From Longimicrobiales bacterium (GTDB lineage Bacteria; Gemmatimonadota; Gemmatimonadetes; Longimicrobiales; Gaopeijiaceae), in assembly GCA_958296005.1 (NCBI GenBank), contig CATQHQ010000001.1:512134-576133 (forward strand): a stretch of 64,000 bases of DNA, written 5' to 3'. The position numbers and the translations under genes were made by a program. The notes below the pieces were generated by a model, which saw only the letters and a list, made by a program, of their open reading frames with translations, was not told the DNA's origin and did no database searches. Numbering within the stretch: position 1 is the first letter of the stretch; every line of letters starts with the position of its first letter. Positions 25,784-33,751 of this stretch are shown piece by piece.

Positions 25784-26902
25784 GTGGGGTTCACCCCGTT
25801 CAAGATGGAGCGCTGGCAGTCCACTTACGAGCACCGGGTCGACTACAACTTGTCGGAGAGCGGGGTCCATCCGCTGACGGTGGGGGAGCTGCTGTCGTAC
25901 TCCGACGACTCCGTGGACCTGTCGGCAATCCGGCTGGGCTACATCCAGTCCAACGGCTCCGACGAGCTCCGGGCGACGATCGCCGCCCTCTACCCAGGGG
26001 CGACGGACCGCTCGGTCGTGGTGACCACAGGGGGTGCCGAGGCCAACTTCGTGGCGTTCTGGGAGCTGGCGAAGAGAGGCCGGCCGGTCGCTGCGATGTG
26101 GCCCAACTACATGCAGGTGCCAGGGCTGGCGCACAACTTCGAGGGCGGCGTCCTCCCCTTCAGCCTGCGGGAAGACGCGGGTTGGCGGCCCGATCTCGAC
26201 CAGCTGGAGTCGGCGTTGAAGGCCGGGGCCGGCTTCGTGGCGATCACCCACCCCAACAACCCCACGGGGGTGGCGCTGACGCCGGGGGAGATCGACGAGA
26301 TCGTCGCCCTGGCCGACCGCCACGGCGCGTGGATCCTCTCGGACGAGGTCTACCAGGGTGCCGAGGCGGGTGCCGAGCCCGTCCGCAGCTTCTGGGGGCT
26401 GTACGACAAGGTCGTGGTGACCAACTCGCTGTCGAAGGCGTACGGGATCCCCGGCACGCGGCTAGGCTGGTGCCTGGCACCCGACGACATGGCCGAGCGG
26501 CTGTGGGCTCGGAGCGACTACACCACGATCGCGCCCGCGGCGGTCTCCGACGTGCTGGCCCGGGTCGCGCTGTCGCCGGAAGTGCGGCCCAAGGTGCTGG
26601 CGCGAACCCAGGGGATCGTGCGGCGCAACTTTGCGGTGCTGGCCGAGTGGCTGGCCTCCCGCGACGGCCTCTTCCGCTGCACGCCCCCCGACGCCGGCGC
26701 GATCTGCATCGTGCGCTACCACGCCCCGATCGGCTCGGAGGAACTGGCGGAGCGGCTGCGCGTCGACCAGAGCCTGCTGATCGTGCCCGGCGCCCAAGTC
26801 GGCGTCGAGTCCACGATGCGGATCGGGTTCGGCCCGCCGGAGGACGAGCTGCGCCGTGCGCTGGGCCGGCTAGGGGCCGGGTTCGACGGGGTGCTGGCGT
26901 AA
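25784..26902 (+). CDS. PLP-dependent aminotransferase class I/II
   Basis: Fold-type I enzyme of 372 residues. Features: GGAEANFVAFW near the cofactor phosphate, HPNNPTGVAL, DEVYQG, the PLP lysine in TNSLSKAYGIPGTRLGW, and a C-terminal RIGFG. GTG start at 25784 chosen for the strong AAGGAGGA 6 bases upstream; an internal ATG (25805) lacks this. The N-terminus (YEHRVDYNLSESGVHPL) resembles the group that includes capreomycidine synthase, but there is no biosynthetic cluster, so the substrate is unknown. Monocistronic. Confidence 0.88.
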   Translation: MGFTPFKMERWQSTYEHRVDYNLSESGVHPLTVGELLSYSDDSVDLSAIRLGYIQSNGSDELRATIAALYPGATDRSVVVTTGGAEANFVAFWELAKRGRPVAAMWPNYMQVPGLAHNFEGGVLPFSLREDAGWRPDLDQLESALKAGAGFVAITHPNNPTGVALTPGEIDEIVALADRHGAWILSDEVYQGAEAGAEPVRSFWGLYDKVVVTNSLSKAYGIPGTRLGWCLAPDDMAERLWARSDYTTIAPAAVSDVLARVALSPEVRPKVLARTQGIVRRNFAVLAEWLASRDGLFRCTPPDAGAICIVRYHAPIGSEELAERLRVDQSLLIVPGAQVGVESTMRIGFGPPEDELRRALGRLGAGFDGVLA

Positions 26903-26993
26903 CGCTAGTCGGCGGCGGGCGGTGTCGTCAGGCCGCGAGGATCGACGTCTTGCCGGCGCTGCCGTTATGTCAATACCCAAGGCCAAAATCAGA

Positions 26994-28184
26994 TCAGAAG
27001 AAGACGCTCAGCGACGCAAAGCCGATCCCCGGCACGGCTCCGTACTCGGACCCGAGTGACAGCCCCGTCTCGGCGACCGTCGCCTCCGCCCCCACGCCGA
27101 AGAACCCGCCGACTCGCAGCGAGGCCCGCTCGCTCGCCGACCAGCCAAGCCCCGGCCCGACAAGCACCGAGCCGTCGCGCAGGTTGCCCAGCGCCATCAG
27201 GCTCGCCGACGCCAGGGGATGGACCTGGTACGACAACTGAAGCGCTCCCACGTCCCGACCCAGCACCTGCATCTCCCCGTGGGCGAAGGCGGGGCTGGCG
27301 GCGGCGTCCAGCAGTCCCGCAGGGGTTGCCGAGCCGAAGCCGTCGCGCTGGTACTCGGCCACCACATACAGATCCCGGCCCGCAACCGAGAACGTGCGGT
27401 CGGCACCGACCGCCGCCCGCAACGCAGTGCCGTCGTCGGTGTCGCGCACCGCGCCCTCGGCCCGCACCGCCCACAATCCCACCGAGCCGCTGGCGAACAC
27501 TGCCGCGCCGAAGGTTTCGTGCACGGCACCGACCCATCCGCCTATGTCCCAGCCCCGGTAGTTGGAAGCGGCCCGCGCCAACGCCGTAACGGTGCGTTGA
27601 TCGCCCGACCCGGCCAGCCGCCCAACGATCTCCACCGAAGTGAACGCGCCCTGGTAGTAGCGGAACCGGACGGCATCGACGCCGGCCCGGTACTCGCGGA
27701 ACGGGTCCGCTGGGTCGAACGGCGAAAAGGGGTCGGCCGGGGTCAGGAAGAGCGTCGTCGCCCAGGAGACCGGCTGCCGCCCCACAACGATGTCGGCGCT
27801 GGCCCCCAGGTCGGCACGCACGCTCGACCGGTCGACCCGATGCCGCCACGACACCCTCTCGTCGGACACGATCTCGCCGTCCAACGGCAGCCAGTCGCCC
27901 CCGGTCGCCACGCCCACCCCCGTGAACAACCCGGCGCCCGCAGCGCCCCGCTCCCGCAACGTCAGCGTGTGCTCGTATCCCATCTCCACGAACAACGGCC
28001 CGACCGCCCCGGCCCACATCAGGCGAAAGCGCTGGAAGTCGGACAACCCGCCGAGCGCGATCGCGCTCGCCCCCACCCGAGTCCCGACGTTCAAGTAGTG
28101 GCCGGAGAAGCCGGTCTGCTGGGCCGCGGCAGGAAGCGAGCAGAGGCCGGCTCCGACAAGAAGGGCGGCGACGCGCCTCCGCAC
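26994..28184 (-). CDS. Predicted outer-membrane beta-barrel protein
   Basis: Protein of 396 residues with a cleavable signal (MRRRVAALLVGAGLCSLPAAAQQ) and a sequence of alternating hydrophobic/polar strands with aromatic girdles ending in ...SLSVFF; the terminal Phe is typical of BAM substrates. No family recognised by motif. It starts 9 bases below the LolA-like gene, so the two are probably co-transcribed and may act together at the outer membrane. GTG start. Confidence 0.7.
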   Translation of the reverse strand: MRRRVAALLVGAGLCSLPAAAQQTGFSGHYLNVGTRVGASAIALGGLSDFQRFRLMWAGAVGPLFVEMGYEHTLTLRERGAAGAGLFTGVGVATGGDWLPLDGEIVSDERVSWRHRVDRSSVRADLGASADIVVGRQPVSWATTLFLTPADPFSPFDPADPFREYRAGVDAVRFRYYQGAFTSVEIVGRLAGSGDQRTVTALARAASNYRGWDIGGWVGAVHETFGAAVFASGSVGLWAVRAEGAVRDTDDGTALRAAVGADRTFSVAGRDLYVVAEYQRDGFGSATPAGLLDAAASPAFAHGEMQVLGRDVGALQLSYQVHPLASASLMALGNLRDGSVLVGPGLGWSASERASLRVGGFFGVGAEATVAETGLSLGSEYGAVPGIGFASLSVFF

Positions 28185-28193
28185 CGCGCCTCC

Positions 28194-29003
28194 CTACCGG
28201 CGAGCCCGCAGGTTGCGCAAGCTGAAGAACGCCTCTTCCAGCCCTACGTCGAACTCCAAGTCGAGGTACGTGACCACGGTCCGCTCGTCGCCGTCGACGG
28301 GCTCGACGGTCATCTTGGCAGGCACGGTTCTTCCGCCCATCGCCTTGAAGTCGGTGAAGGTCATGGAGCGGACCAGAACGCCGTCGTCGTCGTAGTAGCG
28401 GGCCCACAAGGGCATCCGGTCGCGCTGGCGGATGCGCTGTTCGACCCGGCCCCAGATCACCGGTGCTTCGGGGAGCGGCGTCATGATGAAATCCCAAACC
28501 GCCTCGCCGTCGCGGTCGCCCTCGAAGCCGATGACGATCTCGTAGCTGTCGATCAGCCGGCTTTCCTTGACCAAGTCGTCGTTCGTGAGGTGCGAGCCCA
28601 TCCACGAGCCCAGCATCATCGACGGCGGAACTTTGATCGTGCGGTCCACGCGAGGCAGGTAGTTCCAGACTTCGTTGCCGACCTTGAGGGTCGCGGTGCC
28701 CGCCTCCCGCTCCGGGCTCTCGACGCGCACGAGGGAGCGCTCGGTGCCCAACGACCAGACGCTCATCTCCAGTGACCTCGACCAGTGCTCGGTGTCGATC
28801 TCCATGCGCATGCGGCCTATGCTGGACTCCCCGCGCATAAGACGGTCCACCTCGTCGATGATCTGCAGTACACGGGGGTCGGTCTGCGCACTGGCACGTT
28901 GCGCCCCCGGGACGAGCGTGCCCGCAAACGCCAACGCCGCAACGATCGTCAACGTCGCGTCCCGCCAGGAGCGTTTGCCGCGACCTAGGCCGGCCTTCGT
29001 CAT
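28194..29003 (-). CDS. Outer-membrane lipoprotein-sorting (LolA-like) protein
   Basis: Periplasmic protein of 269 residues with a signal sequence (~17-40, ending ASAQTDP) and the LolA/LppX-like half-barrel pattern of the outer-membrane lipoprotein-sorting family: MRMEIDTEHWSRSLEMSVWS, GNEVWNYLPRVDRTIKVPPS, MLGSWMGSHLTNDDLV. These proteins usually accompany RND or ABC exporters; here the partner is an outer-membrane barrel gene 9 bases downstream. The ATG overlaps the preceding HI0074-like gene's stop. Confidence 0.82.
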   Translation of the reverse strand: MTKAGLGRGKRSWRDATLTIVAALAFAGTLVPGAQRASAQTDPRVLQIIDEVDRLMRGESSIGRMRMEIDTEHWSRSLEMSVWSLGTERSLVRVESPEREAGTATLKVGNEVWNYLPRVDRTIKVPPSMMLGSWMGSHLTNDDLVKESRLIDSYEIVIGFEGDRDGEAVWDFIMTPLPEAPVIWGRVEQRIRQRDRMPLWARYYDDDGVLVRSMTFTDFKAMGGRTVPAKMTVEPVDGDERTVVTYLDLEFDVGLEEAFFSLRNLRARR

Positions 29004-29512
29004 ATTGCCTCTGCTGAGTTTCGCCTATAGATGACGATGCCGACGTTGCTACGCACTGCGACGGTGGAAAGGCCCGGTTCACTCATCGCTGCTTTGCCTG
29101 GAGCATCTGCTCGTGCAAGTGAATGAGTCTCGTGCAAGTGAGTGAATACAGTGAAGTAGCGAGAGCTGATGTTTCCAACAACGTCTTGGATCAGGTCGGA
29201 ATCGTACTTGTGGGATGTGCGGGTGCGGTCGGTCAACATGTCCATCCAAGCATCGCCGTCTTCAATGAACCGAGCTTCGTAGGCGGCCCGAATGACGGCT
29301 CGCGGAGTGGCGACAACGACAACTCCGTCGTATTCCAACCGGTCCTTGAGCAACTTCCAACCCAGCTCGAATGTGTACTTGAAGCGCCGGATCAACCCCT
29401 CCATCTCCAATGGATTCAATGTCCCGAGGTCGCTCTCCAGGACCTCGTGCAACAGACTATACGCACGGGAGAAGCTCGCGAACCTGTAGTGCCAGCGTAT
29501 CTCTTCGGGCAT
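29000..29512 (-). CDS. HI0074-type nucleotidyltransferase substrate-binding protein, C-terminally extended
   Basis: Helical-bundle protein of 170 residues. Residues ~1-125 match the HI0074 family (RRFKYTFELGWKLLKDRLEYDG, ATPRAVIRAAYEARFIEDGDAWMDMLTDRTRTSHKYD), which pairs with a minimal nucleotidyltransferase (HI0073/MntA type). No nucleotidyltransferase gene follows. Instead the frame continues into about 22 residues (MSEPGLSTV... ending VIYRRNS) that look like the start of the missing partner before its catalytic GS motif, and then stops in a 4-base overlap with the LolA-like gene. Probably an orphan left by a deletion. ATG start. Confidence 0.75.
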   Translation of the reverse strand: MPEEIRWHYRFASFSRAYSLLHEVLESDLGTLNPLEMEGLIRRFKYTFELGWKLLKDRLEYDGVVVVATPRAVIRAAYEARFIEDGDAWMDMLTDRTRTSHKYDSDLIQDVVGNISSRYFTVFTHLHETHSLARADAPGKAAMSEPGLSTVAVRSNVGIVIYRRNSAEAI

Positions 29513-29730
29513 CGTGCTCGCGTCCTCGGCTCCTCTCCGCGTGTCGGGGCTCGACTCCAGAGTACAACAATATTGAGTCTGCCCCCATGTCCGGCAAGCG
29601 GAGCCTCGTTCGCTCACTGCTCCTCCCGCCCGACCCCGCCTGCTCTGGCCCGCCCGCCTTCGGGCCACTATCCTTCCACTATTGGTCGCCAAGACCCCGA
29701 CGACCTGCGACCTTCCCACAAGGAGCACCC

Positions 29731-30297
29731 ATGCACCACCTGACCATGCTCTGGCTTCCCATCCTCGCGACCTCGGCGGCGTTGTTCGTCGTCAGCGCAA
29801 TCATCTGGATGGCGATGCCCCACCACAAGTCGGACCTCAAAGGCGTCAAGGACGAGGACGGCTTCATGGACGCCGTTCGGAAGTTCGTCGGCGTCGAGCC
29901 GGGCTACTACTACTTCCCCTTCGCCAAGTGGGAGCAAGCGGCGCAGGAAGAGTACCGGGCCAAGGTGAAGGCGGGACCGGTCGGGATATTGCGCGTGCGC
30001 GACCCGCAGGCGGTCTTGAACATGCGCTCGTCGCTGATCAAGTCGTTCGTCCAGTTCTTGGCAACCAACACCATCATCGCGCTTCTGGTGTCGGCCGTGG
30101 TCGGTCCCGGTGCCGAGTTCGGGATCGTCTTCCATACGACCGGACTGGCTGCGTTCCTGGCCTACGGCCTCATCGGCGTACAGGACAGCATTTGGTTCGG
30201 CCTGCCCGGCAGGGTGGCCCTGAAATACGCCATGGACGGCGTGCTCTACGCTGCCGTCACCGGGGCCATCTTCGCCTGGCTCTGGCCTGTCGCCTAG
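29731..30297 (+). CDS. Conserved hypothetical membrane protein (188 aa)
   Basis: Four predicted membrane segments: ~6-28 (WLPILATSAALFVVSAIIWMA), ~105-123 (QFLATNTIIALLVSAVVG), ~130-148 and ~163-186. Between the first two lies a soluble loop (~30-100) with a PFAKWEQAAQEEYRAK stretch. No family recognised. ATG start with AAGGAG 6 bases upstream. Same direction as the OsmC gene 46 bases downstream, so co-transcription is possible. Confidence 0.75.
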   Translation: MHHLTMLWLPILATSAALFVVSAIIWMAMPHHKSDLKGVKDEDGFMDAVRKFVGVEPGYYYFPFAKWEQAAQEEYRAKVKAGPVGILRVRDPQAVLNMRSSLIKSFVQFLATNTIIALLVSAVVGPGAEFGIVFHTTGLAAFLAYGLIGVQDSIWFGLPGRVALKYAMDGVLYAAVTGAIFAWLWPVA

Positions 30298-30343
30298 CAG
30301 CCGGCCCGACTAGCCCGATCCGAGCCCCCCAACCGAGAGAACC

Positions 30344-30811
30344 ATGAGCGACACGGCCTACGAAGCCAGAATCAGAATCGAACGCACTCGGGGACCCCAT
30401 CGCCTCGCGTACCTGCCGGCCCACGACGGCCCCGTCGAGTTCGGGGTCCACGGAGCGATCGCGGAGCACTACGGTGCCAGCGCCGCCAAGGAGACCACCA
30501 CCACCCTCGACTACGTGATCGCCGCCACCGGCGGCTGACTGGTCGGCACCTTCGGAGGCGTGCTGGAGGCACGCGGGATCAGCGCTTCGGATGGTCGGCT
30601 GACCGCCGACGTTCACGGCAAGGTGGGCAAGGACGAGGGCGTCTTGGTCGTCCGAGCAATCCATGTGCGGTACAACCTGAAGGCGTCCGGGGCCGACGGC
30701 GACGCGATCCAGCGCGCCTTCGAGCTCCACCCCATGCGCTGCCCGGTCTACCGGACCCTGCGCAGCTGCATCGAGATCACGACCGAGCTGGCGGTCATGG
30801 AGGACGACTGA
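30344..30811 (+). CDS. OsmC-family protein, probable selenoprotein (Sec encoded by UGA at 30536-30538)
   Basis: OsmC/Ohr proteins are thiol peroxidases that reduce organic peroxides with a pair of Cys residues. Read straight through one in-frame TGA, this gene gives 155 residues matching the OsmC fold end to end. The TGA is codon 65, in TLDYVIAATGG-(UGA)-LVGTFGGVLEARG, exactly where the family has its peroxidatic Cys; the second catalytic Cys is present in HPMRCPVY (Cys133). The frame stays open for 90 codons beyond the TGA, and a SECIS-like hairpin follows at the right distance (30558-30574). ATG start with GAGAG upstream. A standard caller would split it into 30344-30538 and 30560-30811. 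Alternatives: a nonsense mutation or sequencing error at a Cys codon. OsmC-like selenoproteins are known from metagenome surveys; Sec machinery is not in this window. Confidence 0.8.
30558..30574 (+). promoter_or_regulatory. Bacterial SECIS-like hairpin
   Basis: A perfect 6-bp stem GCGTGC (30558-30563) with GCACGC (30569-30574) closes a 5-base apical loop TGGAG with two adjacent G residues. The loop begins 25 bases after the UGA, inside the 16-37 base window known for bacterial SECIS elements, and a small G-containing loop is the recognised SelB determinant. It lies within the coding sequence, as bacterial SECIS elements do. Confidence 0.65.
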
Positions 30812-30832
30812 CGGGACGGGACTGAAGCCCCC

Positions 30833-31987
30833 ATGACGATCGACAGGCGCAGATGGCTGAAGCTGGCGGGCGCTTCCGTCGCCGCCGGCTGGTCGGGTGC
30901 CTGCGCGGGCTCCGGCGGAGGTCGCTTCGGCCCATCACTCTGGGGACCGGATGCCGGGGCGTCGGTCCGACCCGTCCCGATCTCCCGCGACAGCGTGATC
31001 CGGGTGGTCGCCGGGTTGCGGCCCTACCGGCCCAATGGGTTCGTGGTCCGGGCGGAGCGGTTCGGCGGGAAGCTCCTCGTGCACAACTACGGCCACGGAG
31101 GGGGCGGCTTCACCCTCTCCCGAGGCACGGCGGCGATGGCGGCGGAGCAGGTCGCCGAGGCGGGAACCGAAGGCGCAGTCGCCGTGCTGGGCGCGGGCGC
31201 CGTGGGACTTGCGACCGCCACGATCCTCCAGCGCCAGGGCCGTCGCGTGACGATCTACGCCCGGGAGCTCCCGCCCGACACCACCTCCAACATCGCCGGC
31301 GCCCAGTGGTCTCCCACCACGGTGGCGGACGACCTCTCCGGCCCTTTCGGCGATCAGTTCGAGCGGGCGGCGCGCCTCGCCCACCGCAGCTTCCAGCGCT
31401 TGGTCGGCCCCGACTACGGCGTCCGCTGGATCGACAACTACTTCCTCTCGGAGCGGCCTCTGGGGGAGCCGGAGTACATGTCCCGCATCCGCGACCTCTA
31501 CCCCGAGTGGGAGGACCTTGAGGGCGACGAGCACCCGTTCCCGACCCGTCACGCTCGCCGGGTCGCGACGATGTTCATCGAGCCGCCCCGCTACCTCCGC
31601 GCGCTCCTCCGCGACTTCCGCGTCGCCGGCGGCAAGGTTGTCGTGGGAGAGATCGCCGACCGCCGCCAGTTGGCCGCCCTCTCGGAGCCCGTCGTGGCAA
31701 ACTGCACCGGCCTGGGCTCGCGGGAGCTCTTCGGCGACCGTTCCCTCGTGCCGATCAAGGGCCAGCTGGTGGTCCTCCGCCCGCAACCAGGGATCGACTA
31801 CCTGACCGTGGGCGGCGGACGCTTCTCCGAATCGGGGAGCCTCTACATGTTCCCCCGGAGCGACGGCGTGCTCCTCGGCGGCACCTTCCAACGCGGCGTG
31901 GAGTCCCTGGACCCGGACCCCGCCGCCACCGACCGCATCCTCGCCAGCCACGCCGCCCTCTTCGACGCAATGGCTGCGGGACCCTGA
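30833..31987 (+). CDS. Tat-exported FAD-dependent oxidase, circularly permuted D-amino-acid-oxidase fold
   Basis: Flavoprotein of 384 residues with a twin-arginine signal (DRRRWLKLAG, 4-13) and a Cys-containing hydrophobic core. In ordinary D-amino-acid oxidases the Rossmann GxGxxG is N-terminal and the HNYGHGG motif is C-terminal. Here GLRPYRPNGF and HNYGHGGGGFTLSRG (61-97) come first, and VLGAGAVGLATA (118-129) follows; the protein ends soon after FPRSDGVLLGGTF. All parts of the fold are present in rotated order. Substrate unknown; a D-amino acid or other amine is likely. Lies 21 bases after the OsmC gene. Confidence 0.85.
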   Translation: MTIDRRRWLKLAGASVAAGWSGACAGSGGGRFGPSLWGPDAGASVRPVPISRDSVIRVVAGLRPYRPNGFVVRAERFGGKLLVHNYGHGGGGFTLSRGTAAMAAEQVAEAGTEGAVAVLGAGAVGLATATILQRQGRRVTIYARELPPDTTSNIAGAQWSPTTVADDLSGPFGDQFERAARLAHRSFQRLVGPDYGVRWIDNYFLSERPLGEPEYMSRIRDLYPEWEDLEGDEHPFPTRHARRVATMFIEPPRYLRALLRDFRVAGGKVVVGEIADRRQLAALSEPVVANCTGLGSRELFGDRSLVPIKGQLVVLRPQPGIDYLTVGGGRFSESGSLYMFPRSDGVLLGGTFQRGVESLDPDPAATDRILASHAALFDAMAAGP

Positions 31988-32081
31988 ACCCTTGACGCCG
32001 CTCCGGCCGTAGGTACGATTGCCCCTGCGAAGCCGGGACCGGGTTCCCCGACCTTAGCCCCCACCGACCCGGAGGACGACC

Positions 32082-32147
32082 ATGCTGGTCAAGCTGCTCC
32101 GACACGCTCTCCTCTTCGTGCTCAACTGGTTGCGACGAAAGCTCTAA
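32082..32147 (+). CDS. Tiny basic hydrophobic ORF (21 aa)
   Basis: ATG-TAA ORF encoding MLVKLLRHALLFVLNWLRRKL, with a strong GGAGGA 6 bases upstream. The peptide is an almost ideal membrane-seeking amphipath: hydrophobic core with Lys/Arg at both ends. It lies alone between the flavoprotein and the PorX-like regulator, 36 bases before the latter. It could be a small membrane protein, a leader peptide or a chance ORF. Confidence 0.4.
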   Translation: MLVKLLRHALLFVLNWLRRKL

Positions 32148-32182
32148 AGGACCGGAGAACCAGAGGTGGCTAGCTTTCCCCC

Positions 32183-33751
32183 ATGCGACGCGCGGCCAAG
32201 AGAATCCTCTGGGTGGACGACGAGATCGGCCTGTTGCGGCCCCACCTCCTCTTCCTCCAGCAACGGGGGTACCACGTCGACGCCATCACCAACGGCGACG
32301 ACGCCCTCGCCCTGCTCCGGGAGCACCCCTACGATCTGATCCTCCTCGACGAGCAGATGCCCGGCACGCCCGGCCTCGAGGTCCTGAAGACCCTCCGCCG
32401 CGACGACCCCCACGCTCGCGTGGTCATGGTCACGAAGTCCGAGGAAGACCGCACCATGACCGAGGCGATCGGGCGCCACGTCGAGGACTACCTGGTCAAG
32501 CCGACGAGTCCCAGGCAGGTGCTGTCGGTGGTCACCCGCATTCTGGAGGGATCGTCGATCCGCCAGCAGCGCACCGCCCAGGACTTCGCCGGTCGCTGGC
32601 CCGCGCTCGCCCGCCAGCGCGAGCGAGTGTCGTCCGCCGACGGCTTCGCTCGGACGTACCAAGAGCTGGTGGACTGGCACCTTCGGCTGGAGAGCGACGG
32701 CGAGACCGGCCTGCTGGACACCGTCGAGGCCCTTCAGAGCGACCTGCGCTACGACTTCGGCCGCTGGATCGTGCGCGAGTACCCCCGCTGGGTCCGAGGC
32801 GCCGGCGACCCGCCCGAGCTGTCCGTCGACGTGGCGGCCCGCCGCCTGGCGCCCCTCCTGGGACCGGACCCCGTCCTCTTCGTCGTCTTGGACTGCATGA
32901 GGCTGGACCAGTGGCGGTCGATCGCCCCCCTCCTGTCGGGCCTCTTCGAGGTCGAGGAGGGCTACCACTACTCGATCCTTCCCACGGCGACCCCGTACGC
33001 TCGCAACGCCCTCTTCTCCGGGCTCTACCCCGATCAGATCGCGGAACGCCGGCCGCAATGGTGGGGCGCGTCTGCCGACGAGGGCTCCCTCAACGCCTTC
33101 GAGCAGGAGCTGCTGCGGGACCAGCTTCGATTCCTGACGGGCCGCGACGTGCCAGTCCACTACGAGAAGGTGTTCACCGACCGGAAGGCGGACCAAGTGC
33201 GGAAGAGGGTGCGATCCGCCGCCGGCAACCCGGGCTCGGTCGTGGCGCTGGTGTTCAACTTCGTGGACCTGATGACCCACGGCCGCTCCGAGTCGCCGAT
33301 CCTCATGGAGGTGGCCAAGGACGCGTCGGCCCTCCGGGAGCTCACCCGATCCTGGTTCGAACGCTCCACCGCCTTCTCGGTGCTCAAGGACGCGGCGGCG
33401 CGAGGCCACAAGGTGCTCCTCACCACCGACCACGGCTCGATCCACTGCCACCGGCCCGCCACCGTGTACGCCCGCCGGGACGCGACGCCCAACCTGCGCT
33501 ACAAGTTCGGCGTCAGGCTTAGAACGAAGAACCCGGGCGGCGCCCTGGCCACCAACCGCTCCCGAGATCTGCGCCTCCCGCCGGGACCGCCTGGAACCAC
33601 CTACCTGGTGGCGCTCGAAGACTACTTCTTCGTCTACCCGACCAAGCTTCACGAGTACACTCGCCGCTACCGCAACTCCTTCCTCCACGGCGGGATCTCG
33701 CCGGAGGAGATGATCGTCCCCGTCGCCACCCTCAGGCCCCGGCCCCGGTGA
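32183..33751 (+). CDS. porX: PorX-like response regulator with PglZ domain
   Basis: Protein of 522 residues: an N-terminal receiver domain (acidic pair Asp12/Asp13, phospho-acceptor Asp56 in LILLDEQMPG, Lys in DYLVKPTSP), a helical linker, and a C-terminal PglZ/alkaline-phosphatase-like domain (FVVLDCMRLDQW, MTHGRSESP, LLTTDHGSIHCHRP). This is the architecture of PorX, which in Bacteroidota controls type IX secretion and acts on oligonucleotide substrates. No PorY or Por secretion genes are nearby; the downstream genes are envelope-lipid genes, linked by a GTGA overlap. Confidence 0.88.
   Translation: MRRAAKRILWVDDEIGLLRPHLLFLQQRGYHVDAITNGDDALALLREHPYDLILLDEQMPGTPGLEVLKTLRRDDPHARVVMVTKSEEDRTMTEAIGRHVEDYLVKPTSPRQVLSVVTRILEGSSIRQQRTAQDFAGRWPALARQRERVSSADGFARTYQELVDWHLRLESDGETGLLDTVEALQSDLRYDFGRWIVREYPRWVRGAGDPPELSVDVAARRLAPLLGPDPVLFVVLDCMRLDQWRSIAPLLSGLFEVEEGYHYSILPTATPYARNALFSGLYPDQIAERRPQWWGASADEGSLNAFEQELLRDQLRFLTGRDVPVHYEKVFTDRKADQVRKRVRSAAGNPGSVVALVFNFVDLMTHGRSESPILMEVAKDASALRELTRSWFERSTAFSVLKDAAARGHKVLLTTDHGSIHCHRPATVYARRDATPNLRYKFGVRLRTKNPGGALATNRSRDLRLPPGPPGTTYLVALEDYFFVYPTKLHEYTRRYRNSFLHGGISPEEMIVPVATLRPRPR

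Noticed and set aside
30344..30538. OsmC gene as a pseudogene or two separate small genes
   Set aside because: The stop is at the catalytic Cys position, the frame continues intact for 90 codons and a SECIS-like hairpin follows; readthrough with Sec explains it better, though an error is not excluded.
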